Assembly (NCBI GenBank): GCA_045531755.1
Contig: JAZSEP010000104.1
Coordinates: 1 to 11,275 of the forward strand
Length of the DNA: 11,275 nucleotides
Direction: 5' to 3'
From: UBA11540 sp045531755
GTDB lineage: Bacteria > Bacillota > Clostridia > Oscillospirales > Ruminococcaceae
Shown piece after piece: positions 5,345-11,275 of the stretch. Position 1 is the stretch's first letter. Each line of letters opens with the position of its first letter. The position numbers were made by a program, and so were the translations under genes. The notes under the pieces were generated by a model that saw only the letters and a program-made list of their open reading frames with translations, did not search any database and had not been told where the DNA came from.

Positions 5345-5614
5345 TTAATTTCCTTCCGCCCGATTAGTTGGCTTTCGTTTAATCTTTCCGCCGAGTATGC
5401 TCTCGGGGACTCGGTCAATTCCGCCTTTAAAAAGCGGATTGCATTTTAATATCCTTTTTACCGCCAAAAGCGTTCCGAAGAACGCTCCGTAGCCCTCAAT
5501 GGCTTCTATTGCGTAGGTGGAGCAGGTAGGATAGAAGCGACAGCAGGGTTTTGATTTGAGATGTGATATTCTTCTCTGATAAAAGCGGATTAAATATAAA
5601 AACAGCTTTTTCAT
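5345..5614 (-). CDS. yidD: YidD membrane protein insertion efficiency factor
   Basis: An 89-residue protein, normal length for the family. The hallmark stretch is intact: CCRFYPTCS (24-32), YAIEAIEGYG (34-43), GTLLAVKRILKCNP (47-60) and GGIDRVPE (64-71), with the conserved cysteines C25, C31 and C58. An amphipathic N-terminal helix (KKLFLYLIRFYQRRI) fits peripheral membrane attachment. YidD assists YidC-dependent insertion. Its ATG overlaps the rnpA stop by four bases (ATGA), so translation is probably coupled. A longer reading start upstream would overlap rnpA widely and is not used. Confidence 0.95.
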   Translation of the reverse strand: MKKLFLYLIRFYQRRISHLKSKPCCRFYPTCSTYAIEAIEGYGAFFGTLLAVKRILKCNPLFKGGIDRVPESILGGKIKRKPTNRAEGN

Positions 5615-5949
5615 TTTTCCAATATCCCTGCGGCACAAAGGTGCTTTTCCATTGCCTTGTAGATCTGTTGCATCTTGCATTTCGGAGTCAGTGCGCGGGC
5701 GACTAACACCACGTTATACCCCTTTTTCAGATTTGGTTCCAAAAGGGTATAAGCCGCCTTTATGAGCCTTCTCGCGCGGTTTCGTTTAACTGCGCATCCG
5801 ACCTTTTTTGCGGCTGTAATTCCAATTTTAAGTTCATCTCTTCCCGTTTTTGTGACGTAGGTCACGAGGCAGGGGTCCACAAAGGATTTTCCTCTTGCAT
5901 AGATTCTCCGAAAATCGTTATTGCGGTTGATTTTCAAGGTGAAACGCAT
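5611..5949 (-). CDS. rnpA: Ribonuclease P protein component (C5)
   Basis: A 112-residue basic protein that binds the RNase P RNA and helps cleave the 5' leader from pre-tRNA. The family signature AVKRNRARRLIKAAY (53-67) with the RNR core (56-58) is intact, preceded by ITAAKKVG (44-51), and the N-terminus begins with the usual MRFTLKINRNNDFRRIYARG pattern. The start at 5949 fits the family and has GAGAGGG upstream; an earlier in-frame ATG at 6003 would add 18 unlike residues. It follows rpmH by 70 bp and overlaps yidD by four. Confidence 0.95.
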   Translation of the reverse strand: MRFTLKINRNNDFRRIYARGKSFVDPCLVTYVTKTGRDELKIGITAAKKVGCAVKRNRARRLIKAAYTLLEPNLKKGYNVVLVARALTPKCKMQQIYKAMEKHLCAAGILEK

Positions 5950-5984
5950 TTTTTTCCCTCTCTCTTGCCGACAAATTTCGGCAG

Positions 5985-6013
5985 ATAAAAGAAAAGACCA
6001 CAAAACAGTGGCC
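5985..6013 (-). terminator. Putative attenuating hairpin between rpmH and rnpA
   Basis: On the minus strand GGCCAC-TGTTTT-GTGGTC (6013-5996) forms a six-pair stem followed by TTTTCTTTTAT. A second hairpin, TGCCGA-AATTTG-TCGGCA (5983-5966), stands just before the rnpA ribosome site. The first looks like a weak terminator that would make rpmH mRNA exceed rnpA mRNA; the second may tune rnpA translation. Confidence 0.5.
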
Positions 6014-6019
6014 TAAAAA

Positions 6020-6154
6020 TCAGTGAGTCAAACGAGCTCTGCCTTTTGCTCTTCTGCGTGCGAGAACCTTGCGTCCGTTAGCTGTTCTCATTCTCTTTCT
6101 GAAACCATGTTCCTTTTTTCTCTGAAGCTTTTTGGGCTGATATGTTCTGAGCAT
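6020..6154 (-). CDS. rpmH: Large ribosomal subunit protein bL34
   Basis: A 44-residue very basic protein with the canonical bL34 sequence (MLRTYQPKKLQRKKEHGFR, then RMRTANGRKVLARRRAKGR). It binds 23S rRNA in the 50S subunit. Start at 6154 is fixed by family length and by GAAAGGAG upstream on the minus strand; the open frame extends 23 codons further but those are leader. It is the first gene of the leftward operon and is read from the strong promoter at 6254-6283 with a leader of about 90 nt. Confidence 0.97.
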   Translation of the reverse strand: MLRTYQPKKLQRKKEHGFRKRMRTANGRKVLARRRAKGRARLTH

Positions 6155-6253
6155 TCTTTTTACACTCCTTTCGCAAATCGAAAAGTATGAAAAATCGCCT
6201 TTTAAAAACGATTTATTACACATTTAAAAAGGGCATATTCCTTGCAATGCTCT

Positions 6254-6283
6254 ATTATACAATAGATGTCACGCGAATGTCAA
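6254..6283 (-). promoter_or_regulatory. Strong sigma-A promoter of the rpmH operon
   Basis: On the minus strand a perfect TTGACA (6283-6278) and a perfect TATAAT (6259-6254) are separated by 18 bp. It directs transcription leftward through rpmH, rnpA, yidD, yidC and jag; no other good promoter is seen inside that operon. It diverges from the dnaA promoter about 100 bp away. Confidence 0.85.
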
Positions 6284-6339
6284 GCACTTTTTTTAAAACT
6301 TAAATTTTTCTTCCTTATATAATATATTATTTAAAATCT

Positions 6340-6441
6340 TGTTGAAAATGCAATTTCTTATTGAAAACTCAGGTTTTTTGTGGTAATATATTATGTGGTA
6401 TAGTTTTTAACATTTTTCAAAAATTATATAGATTTTCAACA
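6340..6441. other. Upstream oriC half: DnaA-box-like cluster in AT-rich DNA
   Basis: The interval between rpmH and dnaA is very AT-rich (for example AATATATTATTT at 6321-6332). It carries repeated 9-mers of the form TTTT(C/T)AACA: 6340-6348 (minus), 6404-6412 (plus, TTTTTAACA) and 6433-6441 (plus), plus TTTTCAATA at 6359-6367 (minus). I find no TTATCCACA here. Their concentration on both sides of dnaA suggests they are this lineage's DnaA boxes. Two lie downstream of the dnaA promoter and one touches its -35, as expected for autoregulation. Confidence 0.65.
6361..6389 (+). promoter_or_regulatory. Probable dnaA promoter
   Basis: TTGAAA (6361-6366) and TAATAT (6384-6389) are 17 bp apart, with TGG directly before the -10 (extended -10). 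Start of transcription would be near 6396, leaving a leader of about 68 nt before the dnaA ATG. Two TGTGGTA copies (6379-6385 and 6394-6400) overlap the -10 and start region. Confidence 0.6.
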
Positions 6442-6463
6442 CACTTTTTCAGGGAGGTTAATA

Positions 6464-7828
6464 ATGGATTTTAAAAAGGTTTTTGACATTGCGATGGAAT
6501 ATATACGCGAAAAGTACAAGCTCACCGAATGTATCTTCAACCTTTGGATCGGCTGCTTGGAGCCCGTTTCCTTTGACGGCGACACCGCTGTGCTGAGCGC
6601 GCCGAATGAATTCAAAAAGAACATTGCAGAAACAAGATATATGGATATGCTACGCGACGCGTTTAATGCGGTTTTTGGTTTCGAGGTTGGTATTATGATT
6701 ATCGACCTTGAGGCTGACAACCAGAACTCTCTTTTCATCGAGCCGGAAAATCTTCATTTTTCCAAGGAAGAGATGGAGCAGAATTCCAGAGGCGGCGACT
6801 ATGACTACACCTTCGACACCTTTATAGTCGGTTCTTCAAACAAGTTTGCGCACGCGGCTTGTATGTCGGTTGCGGAAAATCCCTCGGGAATATATAACCC
6901 TCTTTTTATCTACGGCGGTTCGGGACTCGGAAAAACCCATCTTCTCTACGCGATTGAAAAGAAGATAAAGGAAAAATATCCCGATTACAAAATTCTCTAC
7001 GTCAAGAGTGAGGATTTCACAAACGAGCTGATTGACGCTCTCGGCGTCAAAAACGTCATCCGTGAGAATAAAACACAGTATTTCCACGAGAAATACAGAA
7101 ACGTCGACGTGCTTCTGGTGGACGATATTCAGTTTATTGCCGGCAAGGAAGCTACTCAGGAGGAATTCTTCCACACCTTCGACGCGCTCTACCATTCCGG
7201 AAAGCAGATCGTTCTCACCTCGGACAGACCGTCAAGCGAGATTAAGACCCTTGAGGAAAGACTTAAAACCCGTTTTGACTGGGGACTCACCGCTGACATT
7301 CAGCGTCCCGAGTTTGAAACGAGGGTGGCTATCATAAAGCGAAAAGCCGAGCTTATGAACATCGACATTCCTAACGACGTCTGTGAATTTATCGCCAACA
7401 AGCTCAAAAACAACATCAGACAGCTTGAGGGCACCGTCAAGAAGATGAAGGCCTATCAACAGCTCGCAGGCTCTGCACCGACCATTTCCGTGGCGCAGAC
7501 GGCGATTAAAGATATTTTAAACGACAATCAGCCCGTTCCGGTAACTGTTGAAAGGATAATCAACGAGGTTGCGAGAACCTTTGGAGTCACTGCAAACGAC
7601 ATCCGTTCTCCGAAACATTCCGCTCCTGTTTCCAACGCAAGACAGACTGCTGCCTACATAGTCCGCGAGATAACCCAGATGCCCTTGGCGCAGATTGGCG
7701 AGGAGTTTGGCGGAAGAGATCACGCAACGATGGTCTACGCCATCAAAAAGGTTCTTTCAAAGATGGAAAAAGAGCCTTCCTACCGTGAAACCGTTGAGGA
7801 TATTATAAAAAATATCCGCGACAACTGA
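6464..7828 (+). CDS. dnaA: Chromosomal replication initiator DnaA
   Basis: A 454-residue initiator. Domain I (about 1-82, with the conserved Trp at 28), short linker, AAA+ domain III with Walker A GGSGLGKTH (151-159), Walker B VDVLLVDDIQF (214-224) and the RLKTRFDWGL box (266-275), then domain IV DNA-binding helices ending in the signature GGRDHATMVYA (416-426). DnaA-ATP binds origin boxes and melts the adjacent DNA. GGGAGG lies six bases before the ATG. Oddity: the usual recognition helix reads GRDHTTV; here the first Thr (T435 of E. coli) is Ala421, a base-contacting position, and PRQ is changed to ARQ although the minor-groove Arg (R393) is kept. This fits the unusual boxes nearby. Confidence 0.98.
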   Translation: MDFKKVFDIAMEYIREKYKLTECIFNLWIGCLEPVSFDGDTAVLSAPNEFKKNIAETRYMDMLRDAFNAVFGFEVGIMIIDLEADNQNSLFIEPENLHFSKEEMEQNSRGGDYDYTFDTFIVGSSNKFAHAACMSVAENPSGIYNPLFIYGGSGLGKTHLLYAIEKKIKEKYPDYKILYVKSEDFTNELIDALGVKNVIRENKTQYFHEKYRNVDVLLVDDIQFIAGKEATQEEFFHTFDALYHSGKQIVLTSDRPSSEIKTLEERLKTRFDWGLTADIQRPEFETRVAIIKRKAELMNIDIPNDVCEFIANKLKNNIRQLEGTVKKMKAYQQLAGSAPTISVAQTAIKDILNDNQPVPVTVERIINEVARTFGVTANDIRSPKHSAPVSNARQTAAYIVREITQMPLAQIGEEFGGRDHATMVYAIKKVLSKMEKEPSYRETVEDIIKNIRDN

Positions 7829-8065
7829 TTTTGACTTTTTGACAAAATCTTCAACTTTTATTCAACTTTAAACACAGGTTTTTAACATTCAAAATTACCC
7901 AAATTCAAGCTTTCAACTTTTCAAGAAATTTTAAAGAAAATTTTAACAGTAAAAAAATGGTCGAAAGGCTTGTACTTATAACCTTTTTTGAGTGTTTTAA
8001 ACTTTTCAACAGTCCCTAATAATAATACTAAAATATATTATATTCTCTATTTATAGGAGGACAAA
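7829..8065 (+). other. Downstream oriC half (dnaA-dnaN interval)
   Basis: A 237-bp AT-rich interval without genes. Box-like 9-mers: TTTTTAACA at 7879-7887, ATTTTAACA at 7940-7948, TTTTCAACA at 8003-8011, and looser ones (TCTTCAACT 7848, TATTCAACT 7859, CTTTCAACT 7910, TTTTCAAGA 7918), all on the plus strand. This directional series ends at a melting element (8003-8047). No clear dnaN promoter was found, so dnaN is probably co-transcribed with dnaA. Confidence 0.7.
8003..8047 (+). other. Likely origin unwinding element: box, GC cluster, DnaA-trios
   Basis: Order of parts: DnaA-box-like TTTTCAACA (8003-8011), a short GC patch GTCCC (8012-8016), a triplet series CTA-ATA-ATA-ATA-CTA (8016-8030), then AAATATATTATATT. 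On the complementary strand the triplets read 3'-GAT TAT TAT TAT GAT-5', with an A in the middle of every triplet. This matches the described basal unwinding system in which DnaA spreads from a box along DnaA-trios. Confidence 0.65.
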
Positions 8066-9160
8066 ATGAGATTTACGTGTAATAAAAGAGAGCTGTCGCA
8101 GGCAGTACTCAACGTTTCAAGAGCAGTAATTCAAAAATCAACCGTCGGAGCACTTGAAGGAATTTTGGTTTCTGCAAGAGGCGGAGCTATAACTCTGACG
8201 GGCTATGACCTTGAATTTTCCATAAAGACCTCTATCGAAGCCGAAATTTTTTCTGCAGGTGAGATTGTAATAAGCGCAAGACTTTTTACCGATATGGTAA
8301 GAAAGCTCCCTGCTGAAAAGGTTACCATAGAGGCTGATGAAAAAAATCTCGTAAATATCACAAGCGGTTCGGCTTCCTATACCATTCTCGGTATGCCTTC
8401 GCTTGAATTTCCCGACGTTCCCACAGTTGAAACCGACGAAACTATCGAAATTCCAAACGCTGTTTTGAAGGATATGATAAACCACACGCTTTTTGCGGTA
8501 AGTCAGTCGGATTCAAAGCCTGCACACATGGGTTCTCTCTTTGAATTCCAGAATGACAGCGTGACTGTGGTTTCGGTTGACGGCTTCAGACTTGCTATAA
8601 GAAAAGAGAATATAAAAACTGTGGTTGAAGACAGATTTATCGTTCCGTCAAAGACACTTAAAGAGATAACAAACCTCTTTGACGACGACGGAATATGTGA
8701 GATAAACGCCGAGAGAAAGAGAATTACCTTCTCGAGCGGAAACTACGTCGTATTTTCAAGACTTATCGAAGGTGAATTTTTGAATTTTGAGGAAGCTATT
8801 CCGAAAAAATGCACTACTTCGATGATAATCGACAAGGACGAGCTCGGCGATTGTCTTGAAAGAGTTTCTCTTCTTATCTCCGACAGACTCAAATATCCGC
8901 TTAAGATAAATATAGAAGATGATAACATCGAGGTCAGATGTGATACTCCTCTCGGAAAAGCAAATGATATGATTAGCTGTAAGATTGAGGGTGACCCGAT
9001 AAAAATCGGTCTTAACAGCAAATATATATTGGAAGCTTTGAAGGCAACCGACTGTCAGAACGTTAAAATACGTTTCAACGGTCCTTTGTCCCCTGTTGTA
9101 ATTGAACCGACGGACAACGACAGATTTTTGTTTCTCGTTCTGCCCGTCAGAATTAAGTAG
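8066..9160 (+). CDS. dnaN: DNA polymerase III beta subunit (sliding clamp)
   Basis: A 364-residue ring-forming clamp, normal length, with three repeated domains (about 1-121, 131-248, 250-364). Recognisable stretches are LTGYDLEFSIKT (44-55), SVDGFRLAIRKE (170-181), FSRLIEGEFLNFEEAIP (230-246) and the C-terminal LPVRIK. It encircles DNA as a dimer and tethers polymerase III and repair factors. AGGAGG stands five bases upstream of the ATG. The stop is seven bases before yaaA, consistent with one transcript through recF. Confidence 0.97.
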   Translation: MRFTCNKRELSQAVLNVSRAVIQKSTVGALEGILVSARGGAITLTGYDLEFSIKTSIEAEIFSAGEIVISARLFTDMVRKLPAEKVTIEADEKNLVNITSGSASYTILGMPSLEFPDVPTVETDETIEIPNAVLKDMINHTLFAVSQSDSKPAHMGSLFEFQNDSVTVVSVDGFRLAIRKENIKTVVEDRFIVPSKTLKEITNLFDDDGICEINAERKRITFSSGNYVVFSRLIEGEFLNFEEAIPKKCTTSMIIDKDELGDCLERVSLLISDRLKYPLKINIEDDNIEVRCDTPLGKANDMISCKIEGDPIKIGLNSKYILEALKATDCQNVKIRFNGPLSPVVIEPTDNDRFLFLVLPVRIK

Positions 9161-9167
9161 GTCTTGT

Positions 9168-9416
9168 ATGGAAATTATTGAAGTAGCTATAAAAACCGGA
9201 TATATAAAGCTTGACCAGCTGTTGAAGTACACGGGTATCGCCGAAACCGGCGGTCACGCGAAAGAGATAGTGGCTGAGGGTGCCTGCGCCGTCAACGGTG
9301 AGGTTTGCACCCAAAGAGGAAGAAAGCTTTATCCCGGAAGTGTCGTCGAGATTGACGAATACAGAATTGAAATTATAAAAGAGGACCAAAGTGAAGATCA
9401 CATCATTATGGTTTAA
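9168..9416 (+). CDS. yaaA: YaaA-type S4 RNA-binding domain protein
   Basis: An 82-residue protein with a single S4-like RNA-binding domain (about 12-60): KLDQLLKYTGIAETGGHAK (15-32), VNGEVCTQRGRKLYPGSVVEI (42-62). This is the small S4 protein normally found between dnaN and recF in Firmicutes (B. subtilis YaaA), possibly linked to ribosome assembly; its exact role is not settled. The start at 9168 is chosen because the family begins here and the longer frame would overlap dnaN. The ribosome site is weak (AGG), so translation may depend on coupling to dnaN. Its last 26 bases overlap recF. Confidence 0.88.
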   Translation: MEIIEVAIKTGYIKLDQLLKYTGIAETGGHAKEIVAEGACAVNGEVCTQRGRKLYPGSVVEIDEYRIEIIKEDQSEDHIIMV

Positions 9417-10527
9417 AAACTTCAGAAATATTGAAAACCTCGAAATACAGCTCTGTGACAAGGTCAACGTTTTTTGCGGTGAGAATGCACAGGGAAAAAC
9501 AAATATTATTGAAGGGGTCAGCATCCTTTCGGGAGAAAAGAGCTTTCGCACCTCAAAGGACAAGGAGCTTGTAAAGGTTGACTGTGAAAAAGCGGTCGTC
9601 GAAGCCGAGTTTTTATCTCAAAACAGAGAAAACAAAATCTCCCTTGAGATTGAAAACGGAAGAAAGGTCACTTTAAACGGGCTTTTGGAAGAAAGGGAAG
9701 TCCTTTCCGACAGGTTTTTTTGTGTGTCCTTCTCCCCTGCCCATCTCTCGCTTGTAAAGGACGGACCCGAAAAGCGCAGAAAATTTTTGGACGCCTGCAT
9801 CTGCAGAATCAGCCCTAAATATACAAAATATATTGCGGACTACGAGCACGTTTTGTATCAGCGAAACAATCTTATAAGGGATTTAAAATATTCGCGCGAC
9901 GTCGGCGACAGGATAGAAACCGAGCTTGCGGTCTGGGACATATCCCTTGCAAATTTAGGCTGTGTGATACACAATATGCGCAAAAAATATCTGCAAAGGC
10001 TGTCCGAAAAGGCTGAAAGGTTCTACGACGGAATTTCGTCGGGCAACGAAAAGCTGTCGCTTTCCTATATTTCGACGATATTCGACACCGATATCGAGGA
10101 CAAAAATTTTCAGCGTGACGTGTTTTATAACAAGCTCCGCGCCGGTATCTATGAAGATATAAAAAACGGATTTACCGGTTGCGGAATTCAGCGTGACGAT
10201 TTTGTATTTAATATAGATGAAAAAAATGCCCGTCTTTTCGGCTCGCAGGGTCAACAGAGAAGCTGTGTGCTTGCGGTCAAGATGGGAGAATGTGAGATAG
10301 TAGCCGATGCCTTCGGCGAAAAGCCCGTCGTGCTTCTTGACGACGTTATGAGCGAGCTTGACCGTTCAAGGCAGAATTTTATAATGAACTGCCTTGAGGA
10401 TATGCAGGTTTTCATCACCTGCTGTGAGGTAAACGACCTCAAAAACTTCAAGGAAGGCAAGATTTTCACTGTGAAGGACGGCAGAATTCTGCGCCAGAGG
10501 TATAAGAGGCCGAGAAAAAAAGCTTAA
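9391..10527 (+). CDS. recF: RecF recombination mediator, SMC-like ATPase
   Basis: A 378-residue protein of the RecF family, which binds gapped DNA and helps RecO/RecR load RecA. Walker A GENAQGKT (30-37), FSPAHLSLVKDGPEKRRKFLD (114-134), GIQRDDF (265-271), ABC-type signature FGSQGQQRS (283-291) and Walker B VVLLDDVMSELD (313-324) are all present. Start is GTG at 9391 with GAGG six bases upstream, inside the end of yaaA; the protein aligns from MKITSLWFKNFRN and no ATG is in frame nearby. The basic C-terminus (YKRPRKKA) ends in a TAA within AGCTTAAT, close to the repeat linker that follows. Confidence 0.97.
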   Translation: MKITSLWFKNFRNIENLEIQLCDKVNVFCGENAQGKTNIIEGVSILSGEKSFRTSKDKELVKVDCEKAVVEAEFLSQNRENKISLEIENGRKVTLNGLLEEREVLSDRFFCVSFSPAHLSLVKDGPEKRRKFLDACICRISPKYTKYIADYEHVLYQRNNLIRDLKYSRDVGDRIETELAVWDISLANLGCVIHNMRKKYLQRLSEKAERFYDGISSGNEKLSLSYISTIFDTDIEDKNFQRDVFYNKLRAGIYEDIKNGFTGCGIQRDDFVFNIDEKNARLFGSQGQQRSCVLAVKMGECEIVADAFGEKPVVLLDDVMSELDRSRQNFIMNCLEDMQVFITCCEVNDLKNFKEGKIFTVKDGRILRQRYKRPRKKA

Positions 10528-10556
10528 TGAGAAAAGGCCGCACTAAATTAACCTAC

Positions 10557-10652
10557 GGTGAGCTAAATAGCTCCTTAAAGCGCAGCTAAATATTCGCTTC
10601 GCGAAAGCTAAATAATGGCTTCGCCATAGCTAAATAGTGCCTGACGGCACAG
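10557..10652 (+). repeat. Hairpin-string array between recF and remB
   Basis: Perfect AGCTAAAT linkers start at 10561, 10584, 10606 and 10628. They separate TTCGC-TTC-GCGAA, ATGGC-TTC-GCCAT and GTGCC-TGAC-GGCAC, ending at AGCTTTTC. The first linker is itself inside a palindrome, GAGCT-AAAT-AGCTC. Same family as the arrays left of the origin, but in the opposite orientation on the chromosome, so again sense to the transcript. Confidence 0.85.
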
Positions 10653-10683
10653 CTTTTCAAAAGGGAAAGCCAAAAGGAGAATT

Positions 10684-10986
10684 ATGTATTTACATCTTGG
10701 AAACGACGTGGTGGTGAATGAAGCCTCGGTTGTGGGAATTTTTGATATCGAAAACACCTCGGTTTCACCAGCAACAAAGGAATTTTTTGCCGCCGCGCAG
10801 AAAAAAAACCGAGTGGTCTACGTGACCGACGACCTGCCGAAATCCTTTGTGGTTTGCAGGGAAAAGGAAGGGTTCACGGTTTACATCTGTCAGGTATCCC
10901 CTGCTACCATGCTCAAAAGAGCAGAGCTCAATGAGGCGGAGAGTGAAAAAATTCGCGAAATTGTTGAGCAAAAAGAAAAAAGCTAA
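10684..10986 (+). CDS. remB: RemB-like (YaaB, DUF370) protein
   Basis: A 100-residue protein resembling B. subtilis RemB/YaaB: MYLHLGNDVVV, VGIFDIENTSVSPATKEFF, LPKSFVVC and SPATMLKRAEL. In B. subtilis RemB and its relative RemA promote extracellular matrix gene expression; RemA binds DNA, while RemB is less understood, so the role here is inferred. It occupies the standard place between recF and gyrB. AGGAG lies about six bases before the ATG. The C-terminal region (79-100) is a charged helix and longer than in B. subtilis. The last Ser codon and the stop (AGC TAA) are formed by the first linker of the next repeat array. Confidence 0.88.
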   Translation: MYLHLGNDVVVNEASVVGIFDIENTSVSPATKEFFAAAQKKNRVVYVTDDLPKSFVVCREKEGFTVYICQVSPATMLKRAELNEAESEKIREIVEQKEKS

Positions 10987-11097
10987 ATAGTCTTGCTTTG
11001 CAAGACAGCTAAATAGAACCTTCGGTTCAGCTAAATTCGGTTGCACCGAGCTAAATAGTTGCCGTTGGCAACTGCTAAATTTCACGGTGTGAAATTT
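10981..11097 (+). repeat. Hairpin-string array in the remB-gyrB interval
   Basis: Linkers AGCTAAAT start at 10981, 11007, 11029 and 11049, with TGCTAAAT at 11073. Hairpins in order are GTCTTGC-TTT-GCAAGAC, GAACC-TTC-GGTTC, TCGGT-TGC-ACCGA, GTTGCC-GTT-GGCAAC and AAATTTCAC-GGT-GTGAAATTT (11077-11097). Every stem is perfectly paired and every loop is three bases. The last hairpin ends four bases before the gyrB AGGAGG. No promoter is visible in the interval, so it is likely part of the transcript leading into gyrB. Confidence 0.88.
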
Positions 11098-11113
11098 AAA
11101 AGGAGGAAAAAAA

Positions 11114-11275
11114 GTGGAAGAAATCAAGAGAAACGCATCTGACTACAACGAAGAACAAATACAGGTGCTTGAGGGTCTGGAGGCTGTAAGAAAGCGTCCC
11201 GGTATGTACATCGGTTCGACAGGTCCGAGGGGTCTGCACCACCTCGTATACGAGATAGTGGACAACGCTATCGAC
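11114..11275 (+). CDS. gyrB: DNA gyrase subunit B, N-terminus only
   Basis: The first 54 codons are in the window and the gene runs off the right edge. The peptide starts VEEIKRNASDYNEEQIQVLE and contains the GyrB hallmarks LEGLEAVRKRPGMYIGST (19-36) and HHLVYEIVDNAID (42-54), the latter including the ATP-binding Asn and Asp/Glu of the GHKL fold. GyrB supplies the ATPase for negative supercoiling with GyrA. Start is GTG, with a full AGGAGG (11101-11106) seven bases upstream. ParE is a close relative, but position after remB next to the origin favours GyrB. Confidence 0.96.
   Translation, partial: MEEIKRNASDYNEEQIQVLEGLEAVRKRPGMYIGSTGPRGLHHLVYEIVDNAID

Noticed and set aside
7839..7867. TTGACA at 7839-7844 as a dnaN promoter
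   Set aside because: No acceptable -10 is found 16-18 bp downstream; other TATA-like strings in the interval lack a -35.
10525..10560. Intrinsic terminator after recF
   Set aside because: The palindrome GAGCTAAATAGCTC near 10560 has no T-run after it and belongs to the repeat array; read-through to remB is more likely.

Overview
The window is a bacterial chromosomal replication origin (oriC) with the classical gene order around it. It reads as a Gram-positive, clostridia-type genome. The evidence is the rpmH-rnpA-yidD-yidC-jag cluster on the minus strand facing dnaA-dnaN-yaaA(S4)-recF-remB-gyrB on the plus strand, a short YidC without the large periplasmic domain of Gram-negatives, and RemB between recF and gyrB. 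Placement below class (an Oscillospiraceae/Ruminococcaceae-like gut anaerobe) is only a guess from repeat style and protein flavour.

Layout. Positions 1-43 hold the first 14 codons of mnmE (minus). Positions 44-3348 are an accessory, repeat-rich stretch that splits the usual jag-mnmE adjacency. It carries a DUF1287 envelope protein (750-1457) and a YbaK/YwhH-type aminoacyl-tRNA deacylase (2262-2732), among several families of intergenic repeat. Positions 3349-6154 are the jag, yidC, yidD, rnpA and rpmH operon, tightly packed and read leftward from a strong consensus promoter at 6254-6283. It ends at a hairpin terminator at 3194-3221. Positions 6284-8065 contain the bipartite origin: AT-rich DNA with DnaA-box-like sites on both sides of dnaA. 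From 8066 rightward run dnaN, yaaA, recF, remB and the start of gyrB.

Working together: DnaA binds the boxes flanking its own gene and opens the AT-rich DNA next to dnaN. DnaN is the clamp for the new forks, RecF acts at gaps, and GyrB relieves supercoiling. Leftward, RpmH and RnpA serve the ribosome and tRNA maturation, YidD and YidC insert membrane proteins, and Jag (KhpB) is an RNA-binding regulator.

The most unusual content is a repeat family I do not recognise. A constant linker, AGCTAAATA, separates short perfect or near-perfect hairpins of changing sequence, most with a three-base loop. Arrays occur at 58-342, 1969-2282, 3228-3349 (degenerate), 10557-10652 and 10981-11097. The two large ones are each built from two tandem copies of the same six-hairpin block (period 139 or 141 bp). 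The linker points leftward left of the origin and rightward right of it, always matching transcription. In two genes (ybaK and remB) the linker supplies the last codon and stop (AGC TAA). A second point of interest is that the origin shows no TTATCCACA boxes but a recurring TTTT(C/T)AACA, paired with a DnaA that has Ala in place of a conserved Thr in the DNA-recognition helix.
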